From positions 1 through 15,394 of the forward strand of contig CAZEAC010000107.1 in the NCBI GenBank assembly GCA_964510065.1: DNA of 15,394 bases. Reading direction: 5' to 3'. Numbering within the stretch: position 1 is the stretch's first letter; every line of letters starts with the position of its first letter. Below the pieces are notes generated by a model that saw only the letters and a program-made list of their open reading frames with translations, was not told the origin of the DNA and ran no database searches. This document shows positions 6,777 to 15,237 of the stretch, one piece after another. The DNA comes from CAZEAC01 sp964510065 (GTDB lineage: Bacteria > Bdellovibrionota_C > UBA2361 > CAIXSY01). A program made the position numbers and the translations under genes.

Positions 6777-7721
6777 ATGGCTCAGGAGTTAGAAATTGAT
6801 CTGGTCACTGACCAGGGTAATCAGAATCTTGCCCAACTTTCGGGCGAGGCCACAGTGTTGGGCCGAGAGCCGGACTTCGGCGTTCGTATTCCTAGTAACG
6901 GTGTTTCCGGTGAGCATGGACTGCTGATGCCTTTTAGGAATCAGTGGATCTATAAGGATTTACGAAGTACCAACGGATCATGGATTAACGGTGTGAAAGT
7001 AGAGCCGGGCATTCCGATGTTGGTGCGCTCGGGAGATTCGTTGCAGCTTGGTGATACGCTACTGCAGCTTCGTGCTCCTTCTGGAGTACCAACAACGCCA
7101 CGCTCTATCGTGGTCTTTAGCCGTGACGAACCGCTTGAAGAGTTCCTTATTCCGGAGCAGGGCCGAGCACTTATTATCGGCGGCGCGAAAGCTGACCTGA
7201 AACTCGATGTTGATGTGTACGAGCTTCCGTCCCTTGTTATTGAGCGTCGCGGTGATGCCGTGTGTGCGTTCTCGGTTGCCCGTGAGATTCCCGCCTACAG
7301 TAACGGTCAGAAGATTGAACGAACGGTGGGATGTGCCGATCGCGAAGAGCTTGTAGTTGAAAATTATCGTTGTATCATCAATGATCCTCCCCAGATTCAA
7401 CAGGTCGTTGCGACGGAGCAGGGACAGCCTACCCCGGCATATGAGCCAGGGACTACTAAGAGCACGATGAGCCTACCGTTTGGAAGAGCTCGAGAAGAGA
7501 GCGTAGACGCACAAGAGGATAGCTCCGCAGCTGGCTCAGACCCCTGGAATGCTTCGTATGGCGATTCGCGAGTATTTGGAAGAGATATTCATCCTGGGCA
7601 TCGACACCAAGAGCCAGGCAGCGATTCGCTGGATGTGCTCGAGGATAAGATTGTTATCATCGTCGGAAGCGTACTTCTTGTCGCACTGCTTCTAGTGCTT
7701 TTTTGGTGGCTTACGCAGTAG
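6777..7721 (+). CDS. FHA-domain protein with C-terminal membrane anchor
   Basis: A 314-residue protein. Residues 8-99 form a forkhead-associated domain with the hallmark VLGREPD (27-33), SGEHGLL (44-50) and STNGSWINGVKV (64-75), a fold that usually binds phosphothreonine peptides. Residues about 112-203 repeat the same layout in decayed form (ALIIGGAKADLKL, PSLVIERRGD, then an NGQKI turn), suggesting a second FHA-like domain without the binding residues. A polar, disordered linker (210-290) leads to a single hydrophobic segment (292-311) at the very C-terminus, so the protein is probably tail-anchored with its FHA domains in the cytoplasm. SctD, the T3SS inner ring protein, also has a cytoplasmic FHA domain, but it carries a large periplasmic part missing here. 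Its own promoter and the nearby T3SS operon suggest, but do not prove, a linked role. Confidence 0.85.
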   Translation: MAQELEIDLVTDQGNQNLAQLSGEATVLGREPDFGVRIPSNGVSGEHGLLMPFRNQWIYKDLRSTNGSWINGVKVEPGIPMLVRSGDSLQLGDTLLQLRAPSGVPTTPRSIVVFSRDEPLEEFLIPEQGRALIIGGAKADLKLDVDVYELPSLVIERRGDAVCAFSVAREIPAYSNGQKIERTVGCADREELVVENYRCIINDPPQIQQVVATEQGQPTPAYEPGTTKSTMSLPFGRAREESVDAQEDSSAAGSDPWNASYGDSRVFGRDIHPGHRHQEPGSDSLDVLEDKIVIIVGSVLLVALLLVLFWWLTQ

Positions 7722-7783
7722 TGGGTAGCGCCGCTTTACGCCAAAATGCAGCCCTTACGAGTAGTGTATTAGCTTCTCTAAGA

Positions 7784-7813
7784 TTGATCCCGGCATTATA
7801 GTGTTGCTATAAA
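7784..7813 (+). promoter_or_regulatory. Candidate promoter with a palindrome over the -10 box
   Basis: TTGATC (7784-7789) and TATAAA (7808-7813) are spaced by 18 bases, upstream of the large metallopeptidase-like gene. A perfect 6-bp inverted repeat, TTATAG (7796-7801) with CTATAA (7807-7812), covers the -10 region, and another TTATAG occurs at 7831-7836. This could be an operator or may just reflect the AT-rich promoter. Confidence 0.4.
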
Positions 7814-7848
7814 CGGGACCTGTGGTGGTCTTATAGCGGCAGTTGTTC

Positions 7849-10800
7849 ATGCAGCATCTTCAGCTTCTCAATGTAGCAATCATGCCTGCGCGGGAGTCAG
7901 GTGCTCGTGGCGCCCGTGGTTCCACTTCTCCCCAGCCGACGCTGACCATGCCAGCTGCGTTGGTGCCGCGCTCAGAGGATTCCGATGTAAGGGGGCTTTC
8001 GTCGCATATGGTCGAGTCGTTACGCCTCGTGCCTTGGGGTGGGCCTGAGCTCAAAGAATTCGAAAAGCATCTTGCCGCGCTTAGTCGGATCTTACTTCCG
8101 AACTTTGATTTCGACCGCGAGCCGATCCATTTTGGAATTATCGACGATGATTCTCCGAATGCCTGTTACCTTTATAGTGGGGGTCGGAATTATGTCTTTT
8201 ACACTAAGGCGATGATTCTTAATTCTCACTATATCCAAAATGATAGTGGGCTGGGATTTGTCCATCGTCATGAGTTAGAGCATTTTCTCTTTCGTCGAAA
8301 GCATGGAGAGCATCTGAATTCCGTCGCCGAAGAGGTCGCCTGTGATATTCGAGCGGTTATTTGCGGACTACGCGAGGCGCGCTTGGATCCCCGCGAAGCA
8401 AAGAGCCTCATGGAACGTTTCGAAGATAAGAAAACGAAAGGTGGCCGAGCTGCGGCAGATTGGTTTGATCCGCATCTCGATACTCGTCATCGTGTAATGT
8501 TCATCGAAGAGCTACTTACGGATCGAGAACGTAAACGGGGTAAAGAATGTGCAGCCACCAACCATGAGCTTGGCATTATCGATGCGATTCGCGGTATCGC
8601 TGGACTTTCAAATTTATATCATGCGAGCCATTTCGCTCGTTTTCTCTCTTTGCGCGGCGATGTAAGCAAGTTCTCGAAACGTAACCGTATTGATTTGGCG
8701 CGAGAATATTTTGAATCTCTCGATCAGCTGACAAAGCCAAGGCTCAAGGATCTTGCGCGGTTTCTTCGTACTAATGTGGGTTATATCCGACCCAGTGACT
8801 CATCTTCAGTGCAGCGAGCTGCCGACAAACTGTGTGACTGCATGGAAGATAGGATTAAGAGAGAAATTGCGACGTGCCCCGCAAGAAGCATGTTTCTTGG
8901 TAGTCAGTATACTAAGTTGTACATGGCACTTGCGGCGCGCAAGTCGAGACTCCGCGGACGTGGGCTTGGGCGTCTTCGTGAAAGTGAGCTCGCGCCGCTA
9001 GATTTCCTTACATCGCGTACTCCAGAGAGCATTAGAAAAAACGCGCTGCGCATGCAGGCGGCGCCTAGGCCAATTGCCGTCACGCTTACGATCCGCATGC
9101 CGAAGATCAGATCGCCAAGACAGGTGGCGCGGCATGTTGAGACAGCTTTGGCGAGCGAGCCACGCGAGGCGCAAGCGATTACCGCAGCACTTTGTGCCAT
9201 GGGGCACTATGACATCCGCCTTGCGCTTCATGCGGCACCTGGGAATAGGTCCACGATAATTTCAAGCACACTTTTTGGTCCGAAAGCTGAAAGAAAACGC
9301 ATCCATATGCAGCCGGTATTAGAGTCGCTCTTGGACAGTATCTCTTCTTCATCATTTGATCTTGTGCAAGACGATCTGTATGAGGCAATACGAGTTTCTG
9401 AGTGGCTCGGATGTCCCGAGCGTATCCCCTTTCTCGCGCCGGAACAGCTGATCTCAGACCCCAAAACATTTGTTCACGCATATCACTGGCTAATTCGAAT
9501 TTGTGATCCATTTCAGGTGAAGATGGTTGAATATCTTGAAAGCGCCCCCCCAGAAGTGCGTGGTACAGCCTACCAAAAGCTTGTGCGGGCACTCGGCGAG
9601 GATTGCTCGGCGCGTGATCTTCTTTTCCATTATGGAAGAGCCAGTTTAGTGCCTCGGCCCTTGATGTGCTATGTGTTTCGAAATTTTGAGCTGCTTTCTA
9701 GTATTCAAGAGAAGCTCACGGTTTTTGCATGGCCTTTGGGAACGTTGACGAATAGCGAAACCAAGTTGATTAAAAAAGCTGGATATCTTCGCGATAATTG
9801 GCAGATATTGACGCCACTTCTCGGTCCAAAATTTGCCCGGCCAGCGAAGAATGTTGCGGAGCTCGTGGCGCAAATTTCGACTCTGACCGTCGAGTATCAG
9901 GGAAATATTGGACTTAAGAACTTCGCGGCGGCTATTGCCTTTAGTCTTTGCGCGTTGTACTTGCGGCGCTCTTCGAGAGAGGAGGTCTCGGCAGCCGAGG
10001 GGCTCAGTCTTGCTCGGGCGCTTCGCGACCTCTCGAAATGCCCACTATGCGGTCATCATGAGATTGAGCATCTGATCCGTAGATTTTTCAGGCTCAGTTT
10101 GCTTTGGGGACAGAGTCCGACGGTAGCGATCGATGCGTGGGTTGAACTTAAGGCACTGTCGTACTTGCCGGTAAAGCTCGATTACAAGTGGCTCGACCAG
10201 TTGGTCGATCAGCCTGCGGTGTTGTCGATTGAAAAGCGGCAAAAAGTGCTGGCAAGCCTTCTTACAAGGCACCGCGTGGTGCCATTCCGGCTTCGTAACA
10301 AGATAGCGGATCTGTGGATAGATTCGGTGCTACACTGCATCGGCACGGATGATGGTACTGCGAGCTATGCACGTAAGCTCGAGAATATGGCGTTTCCAGT
10401 TCTTCGCCTGATGAACTCTTTCGATCGTTTCGAGGTAAGCGATAGGCTTTCGCGTGCAATAATTGCCCAGCATTCGCTCGCCAGGAGAGTCGAGCAGTTG
10501 AATGGTTCGCTCGAAGACGAATATGGTGGGAACTTTACGGAGCTTTTTCTTGCAGGTGTCGGATTTAAGATCTTTACGTCATTTGCTGACGAGAAGCCGA
10601 AGCTTCGACGTGTGTTATGCGAGTTTCTTCTCTCGCATCACGGCGACTCGACCTATAGAAGGTTTTTGAGAAGGCGAGATCTCCGCCTGATATTCGACCT
10701 GCCAGTATTTGAGGATCCACGTTGGACTGTGCGTACTTTGCATGAAAACTTTCAGCTGTTGCCCCAGGAGATTCGCGGCATGATTGTCAACCATCTTATC

Positions 10801-12153
10801 CTCGCGATGAAGCCAGGTACGGCGGAGTGGGATAAGACTGTAGAATATTGTAAAGATCGAATTGTTCCGGCTGCGGGAGGTCGGGCGGCGGCTATGCGAA
10901 GAGCGATCTCCTGTTACCTTGGTGTGCTTCCTGAATACTCGCGCGCGCCGTATCTCGCGCAGGCAGTTGTCGCCGCGTCAGAGCATCTTTCAGAAGCGCA
11001 GAGTGAGATGGAAAGCTTGGGCGTTGCCATAGCAGCGTTTCTTGAAAGCGAGGGACCTGCAGGAATTAGGCTCGAACAACTCTTTGAAAGCGCCCCTGGT
11101 GTTCATCCCGCACTTCGTAGAGCTTTTCGAAGCTCCAAGCTTTTCCCGGGCAAGCTTCGTCGACTTCAGGAATTGGAAGCAGTAAGTGAAGCGCTTCCAA
11201 AGGAGATGCTTGAGAGACTCTACATTGGCAGGAACCTTGGCTATGGTGCGTATCTCATTACCATGGAGACTCGCCGCAAAGAGGCGCCGCGTATTCCTTT
11301 CGGCGCCTTACAGGTCCTTCGTCCACATGCACGCGAACGAGCTGCGCGCGGTTACGATATGTTCGGAAGGGCGCTCAGTGAGCTAGCGCGCACAAGTCCG
11401 CAGGATGAAGCCGCAGTCTACGGACTCTTTGGACGCATGTTGGCACTTGGTAAATCGAGTCTTTCTCAAGAGACGTCATTTGTTACGCTGGCACGACTAA
11501 CCGACGAACTTCGTGACTTGGTACATGCACAGACTTTGGTTGTTGATGGAAGAGCAGTCAAGAATGAAGGGCCGCGGGTCCTCGAAGCTGGCGAGAAGTA
11601 TCTTCATCAGAAGCTGCAGCCCGGGAGCGCGCTTGTGGATCTGGTGTACCGACCTTCCGAAGGGCAGGATCTCTTCGACGCTATCGAAGCTGTTGCAGTG
11701 CTCCAGGGGCGAATGTTATTAAGAGCAAAGCGGCGAGACCTCGATCGCCACTTCGGCAATATTAATTATGACTCGGGAGTGCTGTATCATTTCGACGGCG
11801 GGGGTGTTCGTCTTGAAGAACTATCTCGAACGGCGCGAAAAATGCTCGGTGCTTTTATCGGCGAATCATTGCACCAAGTGCTTCGCAGTAAGGATCAGGT
11901 TTCAGCGCAAGCGCATGTGAGCGACCTGATTTCACGCTTTACTCCACGCGGCGAAGCGGAATGCGTTGCACACGATCAGATTTGTAAAATGATGCTGCAT
12001 ATCGCCGAAGGTCTTGATAGATTGCCGAGCGAGAGACGCGCGCGTGCGATTCGAAATATGTTCAAGCGCGGCATGCACTGGGAAGTCGCGCTCGCTAGCG
12101 TAGCCAAGTTTGGAAGTAGCTGGCTTAAGGGGATTTGGCCGCTGGCTAAGTAG
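7849..12153 (+). CDS. Very large protein with N-terminal M48-like zinc metallopeptidase domain
   Basis: About 1,434 residues (numbered from ATG 7849; a TTG at 7843 and an ATG at 7882 in the same frame are alternatives, and no clear ribosome-binding site decides). The first 50 residues are Ser/Pro/Arg-rich and probably disordered. Residues about 90-230 carry M48-peptidase hallmarks in order: NACYLYSGG with VF following (104-117, like the NAxxxPGGxVF strand), zinc motif HELEH (141-145), EEVACD (161-166, third ligand and Asp) and DPHLDTRHR (207-215, like the late HPxxxxR motif). The remaining roughly 1,200 residues are mostly helical, with no membrane segment or signal peptide and no family I recognise. 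A CPLC-G-HH stretch with a second HExxH (HEIEH, 737-741) lies in the middle. It may be an active soluble protease or a scaffold. Closeness to a T3SS makes an effector role possible but unproven. Confidence 0.8.
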   Translation: MQHLQLLNVAIMPARESGARGARGSTSPQPTLTMPAALVPRSEDSDVRGLSSHMVESLRLVPWGGPELKEFEKHLAALSRILLPNFDFDREPIHFGIIDDDSPNACYLYSGGRNYVFYTKAMILNSHYIQNDSGLGFVHRHELEHFLFRRKHGEHLNSVAEEVACDIRAVICGLREARLDPREAKSLMERFEDKKTKGGRAAADWFDPHLDTRHRVMFIEELLTDRERKRGKECAATNHELGIIDAIRGIAGLSNLYHASHFARFLSLRGDVSKFSKRNRIDLAREYFESLDQLTKPRLKDLARFLRTNVGYIRPSDSSSVQRAADKLCDCMEDRIKREIATCPARSMFLGSQYTKLYMALAARKSRLRGRGLGRLRESELAPLDFLTSRTPESIRKNALRMQAAPRPIAVTLTIRMPKIRSPRQVARHVETALASEPREAQAITAALCAMGHYDIRLALHAAPGNRSTIISSTLFGPKAERKRIHMQPVLESLLDSISSSSFDLVQDDLYEAIRVSEWLGCPERIPFLAPEQLISDPKTFVHAYHWLIRICDPFQVKMVEYLESAPPEVRGTAYQKLVRALGEDCSARDLLFHYGRASLVPRPLMCYVFRNFELLSSIQEKLTVFAWPLGTLTNSETKLIKKAGYLRDNWQILTPLLGPKFARPAKNVAELVAQISTLTVEYQGNIGLKNFAAAIAFSLCALYLRRSSREEVSAAEGLSLARALRDLSKCPLCGHHEIEHLIRRFFRLSLLWGQSPTVAIDAWVELKALSYLPVKLDYKWLDQLVDQPAVLSIEKRQKVLASLLTRHRVVPFRLRNKIADLWIDSVLHCIGTDDGTASYARKLENMAFPVLRLMNSFDRFEVSDRLSRAIIAQHSLARRVEQLNGSLEDEYGGNFTELFLAGVGFKIFTSFADEKPKLRRVLCEFLLSHHGDSTYRRFLRRRDLRLIFDLPVFEDPRWTVRTLHENFQLLPQEIRGMIVNHLILAMKPGTAEWDKTVEYCKDRIVPAAGGRAAAMRRAISCYLGVLPEYSRAPYLAQAVVAASEHLSEAQSEMESLGVAIAAFLESEGPAGIRLEQLFESAPGVHPALRRAFRSSKLFPGKLRRLQELEAVSEALPKEMLERLYIGRNLGYGAYLITMETRRKEAPRIPFGALQVLRPHARERAARGYDMFGRALSELARTSPQDEAAVYGLFGRMLALGKSSLSQETSFVTLARLTDELRDLVHAQTLVVDGRAVKNEGPRVLEAGEKYLHQKLQPGSALVDLVYRPSEGQDLFDAIEAVAVLQGRMLLRAKRRDLDRHFGNINYDSGVLYHFDGGGVRLEELSRTARKMLGAFIGESLHQVLRSKDQVSAQAHVSDLISRFTPRGEAECVAHDQICKMMLHIAEGLDRLPSERRARAIRNMFKRGMHWEVALASVAKFGSSWLKGIWPLAK

Positions 12154-12186
12154 CCGCCTTCCCCTCGGCTGAGAGGAAGGTCGGCT
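12152..12186. terminator. Strong hairpin between convergent genes, candidate two-way terminator
   Basis: AGCCG (12152-12156) pairs with CGGCT (12182-12186). Inside it, CCTTCC (12157-12162) pairs with GGAAGG (12175-12180), then CTC with GAG, around the loop GGCT. One unpaired T and one mismatch interrupt the stem. It starts in the stop codon of the + strand gene and lies just beyond the stop of the - strand gene (12195). No long T-run follows on either strand, so intrinsic termination is plausible rather than certain. Confidence 0.5.
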
Positions 12187-12194
12187 TGGTCTGA

Positions 12195-13778
12195 TTAACG
12201 GGTAGGATCGGGAGTGGGCGTTGGTGTAGGTGACATGCACATGAGTGCCTTTTTCTGGCACTCATAGAGCTGCACCTGAAGTTTGTTGATAACGTTCACA
12301 TAGTAAGCGGTCACGGCTTGTAGCTGTGTGATCAGTCCCTTTACTTTTTGTGTGAGAGAACTTACCTGAGCCTTGAGCGAATCATTCTCTGCTTGAAGCT
12401 GTGCTACTTTGGCTTTCTCGGCGTCCAGGCTTGCCTGGAGCTCCGCATTTTTGCTTTCGAGGAGACCTACCTTCTCGTTCGCGGCGTTAAGATCAATGCT
12501 GAGCTTTTCACGCTGAGAAGTAAGCAGGGCGTTCTCAGCTCGCAATGCGTCATTATTCATCTTGAATGAAGTAAGATCGCAAATCGGAGCAACTTGAGTA
12601 TCGTATAGCACGATGCTTACCGTAGAGCTGGGAGGGGTCTGCCACGGAGTAATTGCTGGGTTGTAGCTATCGACAAGCGCCAAAAGCTTCGCCCCGTCCG
12701 AGCTTATGACAAGGCCATTTACTGTCCCCGAGGGAGCCTCGAACTGAATGTCAGAGCGCAGTACGTTTTGTCCTGCAAAATCTGTTGTGAGCTTGAAAGA
12801 GAGAATTCCAGGTTGGGTGGCTGTAGTATCCCCCGGTTGATTTAGAAGCATACCCGGCTGGTACACTGTATCGCCCTGTGGATTGAGCGCGAACGAGAAT
12901 ATCCATGGGCTTACTTCGGGCCCGCGTGCAATTTCGTTAAGCGACGAGGCGTTCATCAGCACGAGCTGTTGGGAGCTTCCGCCGAATGGGTTTAAAGTTC
13001 GCCTTGAAGTGAGTAGGCGGCTCGAACGGTCTGAGATTTCCGGTCTACTTGAACTATCGAAGAGGCTTGGCTCAATCGCGATTGGGGTGGCTCCGCTTAT
13101 GTCGTAGCGATCCCAATTGTTTGAAGTTTGAGTTGGGGAATAGGTTGGGCCCCAAAGGACAGTACCGCCATGAGAGCTTTTAATATTGCCCCAACGAAAT
13201 AGAATATCGAGAGCGGTGACCGACTTGCTTTGAGTATCGAGATAATGAAGTCTCGACCCGATTGGCTGATTCGAACTCATCGGAACGGTGAAATAAAGAT
13301 TCCCATGAAAATCGAATGCGAGTCCATCTACTGCAGCGCGAAAGCTGAACAATGGATCTGTTGGCGGAGCTCCACTTGGCAATATTTGAGTCTCAAGGGT
13401 ATCTAAATTGACAAGGCTGATACCGGAGGATCCGAGCCGGGAGTAGGCAAGATATCGTCCGTCGGGACTAATCGCAGCACTGATATAGCCAGAAGGTGTT
13501 GTGCTCCACTCAAATCTTTCCAAAGTCTTGGTGTCCATTTGTTCGGATCCAAGGAAAATGCGCCGCATCACGACCGATCCCGGATAGCTCGAAAGAATAT
13601 AGACAGCGTTCTTTGTCTCATCCAGAAGCAGCGGTGAGCCCGGATTTAGGTACTGATTTGAATCCTGGAATATTGTGCGTCCTTTTATTCTTACAGGAAT
13701 CTCAGGTGTTTGCGCCTGAAGTGGCGCCGCCATTAGCAATACTAGTGACGCAAGACTTATTATAACGTTTTTAAGCAT
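12195..13778 (-). CDS. Secreted beta-propeller-like protein with C-terminal coiled coil
   Basis: A 527-residue protein of unrecognised family. Residues 1-22 are a signal peptide (hydrophobic 5-18, likely cut after PLQA). Residues about 30-398 are beta-rich with repeats typical of propeller blades (SPDGRYLAYSR at 104-114, FDFHGNLYFTV at 155-165, LNPQGDTVY at 298-306, ISSDGAKLLALV at 358-369). Residues about 405-505 form a heptad-rich coiled coil (NDALRAENALL, SKNAELQASL, LQAENDSLKAQVSSL). The end is a Thr-Pro repeat (TPTPTPDP). Cysteines at 400, 507 and 514 flank the coiled coil. The domain order suggests an exported protein that oligomerises through the coil. No enzyme motif is seen. The ATG at 13778 has a good ribosome-binding site (GGGAGG on the - strand, 13785-13790). 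Confidence 0.8.
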   Translation of the reverse strand: MLKNVIISLASLVLLMAAPLQAQTPEIPVRIKGRTIFQDSNQYLNPGSPLLLDETKNAVYILSSYPGSVVMRRIFLGSEQMDTKTLERFEWSTTPSGYISAAISPDGRYLAYSRLGSSGISLVNLDTLETQILPSGAPPTDPLFSFRAAVDGLAFDFHGNLYFTVPMSSNQPIGSRLHYLDTQSKSVTALDILFRWGNIKSSHGGTVLWGPTYSPTQTSNNWDRYDISGATPIAIEPSLFDSSSRPEISDRSSRLLTSRRTLNPFGGSSQQLVLMNASSLNEIARGPEVSPWIFSFALNPQGDTVYQPGMLLNQPGDTTATQPGILSFKLTTDFAGQNVLRSDIQFEAPSGTVNGLVISSDGAKLLALVDSYNPAITPWQTPPSSTVSIVLYDTQVAPICDLTSFKMNNDALRAENALLTSQREKLSIDLNAANEKVGLLESKNAELQASLDAEKAKVAQLQAENDSLKAQVSSLTQKVKGLITQLQAVTAYYVNVINKLQVQLYECQKKALMCMSPTPTPTPDPTR

Positions 13779-13863
13779 GGTAAACCTCCCTCTTTAACCT
13801 CGCTGACTCGTCGTGGAGCAGAAACTGACCTCGACTCAGTAAGCAATGTAGTCAACTTATTAT

Positions 13864-13896
13864 ATTATAGCGGTGAATTCTCACGCCATTCTCACG
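13864..13896 (-). promoter_or_regulatory. Promoter with 11-bp-period direct repeat at the -35 position
   Basis: On the - strand, TATAAT (13864-13869) is a perfect -10 box about 85 bases before the secreted-protein start. No good -35 box lies upstream. Instead two identical 9-mers, CGTGAGAAT (13888-13896 and 13877-13885), repeat with an 11-base period and end 7 bases before the -10. This is the layout of promoters activated by OmpR/PhoB-type response regulators, where tandem sites replace the -35 box. The repeat sequence itself is not one I recognise. Confidence 0.5.
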
Positions 13897-13976
13897 GCCG
13901 GATAAATTCTTTCTCGCTCCTGGAAGGTAGGAATTATTCTTAGCGCTCGTATGCGTAAGGCTACACCGCAGCTCGG

Positions 13977-15221
13977 CTATCTTTTCTCGGCGACTTGCCC
14001 GGCGGCAGCGAGCGCCCGTGCGCTGACGCCAAGCACTGCTAACAAGCCCTCGGAATCAGTATGCTTGTAGTCTCCGACAGCTTCCATTGACGCGGTATTT
14101 TCTGAGTACAGCGAGTGTGTGACGTTATCGGCAGAGAGGAAGGTGAGGGTGCCTCTTTCAAGATGGAGATAAATTTCACCAGTGACCAGTTTTGCCAGCG
14201 GTTTGATAGCTTCGAGCGCCATCTGGGTAGCGAGGTCAAAATAATAGCCCTGGTAGATCTGTTTGGCGATAAAACGCGAAAGCTGGTCAAAGAGCTCGCG
14301 TGCCCTACGATCTGCCACCAGTTCCAAAAGTAAGCTGTAAGCGCTTCCAAGAAGCTCCATGCCTGGAGCCTCATAGACGCCTCTGGACTTTATGCCGACG
14401 AAGCGGTTTTCCACGAGATGAGTTCCGATCCCAACTCCGTGCTTTCCCGCAAGCGAGTTAGCCGCGCGCAGGAGCGCCACAAGCTCCAGCTTTGACCCAT
14501 TGAAAGAAACAGGAACCCCCCGCTCAAAGCGTAGGTTGACTTTCTCGCCTATCGCCGGAGCGTCTTTGGGGTACACCCCCATACCGGGCGTGATGAAATT
14601 GGCAGGAGTATGCAGGGATTCTAGCTTGCCCGCTTCATGGGTAAGCCCAAGCATATTGGCATCAGTCGAGTAGGGCTTGTCTTTTGACGCACTGATCGGA
14701 AGCTTTCTTTGTTGACAGAAATCGATCATCTGCGCGCGTCCGCCAAATGCTCTGATAAAAGCATCATCACGCCAGGGAGCATACACGGTGATGTCCGGAG
14801 CGATCATATTGACTGCGAGTTGAAAGCGGACCTGATCATTTCCACGACCGGTTGCGCCATGGCTAAGTATTGTAATCTGACGTCGCCGCATTTCGCGCAC
14901 AATTGCGTCAGTCGTGACGTACCGCGCGATTCCGGTGGTGTTCCAATAGCGACCTTCGTAAGTCGCCTGTGACTGGATAATTGTAAGGCCGGCCTCGGCC
15001 AACTCGCGCTGCGCGTCGAGCAGGACAAAGTCTGCAGCACCGCTTGCGCGCATGCGCTGCTCAATTGCCCCAATGTCCGGTTCATCAGGTTGTCCAAGAT
15101 TCGCGCAGCAACATATTACTTTGACGCCCTGATCGGTAAGCCAACGTGTCGTGGTGCAAGAATCGAGACCGCCGGAGGCAGCAAGTGCAAGAGTTTTTCC
15201 GTGGAGTTGAGTGACATTCAT
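13977..15221 (-). CDS. argG: Argininosuccinate synthase
   Basis: A 414-residue enzyme that joins citrulline and aspartate using ATP to form argininosuccinate, the next-to-last step of arginine synthesis, in the cytoplasm. The ATP pyrophosphatase loop is SGGLDS (16-21), and NLGQPDE, YWNTTGIARYVTTDAIV, GATGRGNDQVRFQL, PYSTDANMLGLTHEAG, SRGVYEAPG and YQGYYFD follow in the family order. The loop has Ser-Cys where most members have Thr-Ser, and NLGQPDE and WNTT resemble the E. coli-type subgroup, though the protein is shorter. The ATG at 15221 puts the loop at the usual distance from the N-terminus. An in-frame ATG at 15260 would add 13 residues (MQNLSRYAILIAI) and has no ribosome-binding site. 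No other arginine gene is in the window. Confidence 0.95.
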   Translation of the reverse strand: MNVTQLHGKTLALAASGGLDSCTTTRWLTDQGVKVICCCANLGQPDEPDIGAIEQRMRASGAADFVLLDAQRELAEAGLTIIQSQATYEGRYWNTTGIARYVTTDAIVREMRRRQITILSHGATGRGNDQVRFQLAVNMIAPDITVYAPWRDDAFIRAFGGRAQMIDFCQQRKLPISASKDKPYSTDANMLGLTHEAGKLESLHTPANFITPGMGVYPKDAPAIGEKVNLRFERGVPVSFNGSKLELVALLRAANSLAGKHGVGIGTHLVENRFVGIKSRGVYEAPGMELLGSAYSLLLELVADRRARELFDQLSRFIAKQIYQGYYFDLATQMALEAIKPLAKLVTGEIYLHLERGTLTFLSADNVTHSLYSENTASMEAVGDYKHTDSEGLLAVLGVSARALAAAGQVAEKR

Positions 15222-15231
15222 AATGGCGATG

Positions 15232-15237
15232 AGTATA
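15232..15237 (-). promoter_or_regulatory. Candidate -10 box of argG
   Basis: TATACT on the - strand ends 10 bases before the preferred argG ATG (15221), with only a poor -35 match 17 bases upstream. If used, the mRNA would begin within a few bases of the start codon, and the alternative ATG at 15260 would lie outside the transcript. Confidence 0.3.

Noticed and set aside
13939..13959. Terminator hairpin after argG
   Set aside because: The stem is short, with a bulge, and no T-run follows on the - strand.
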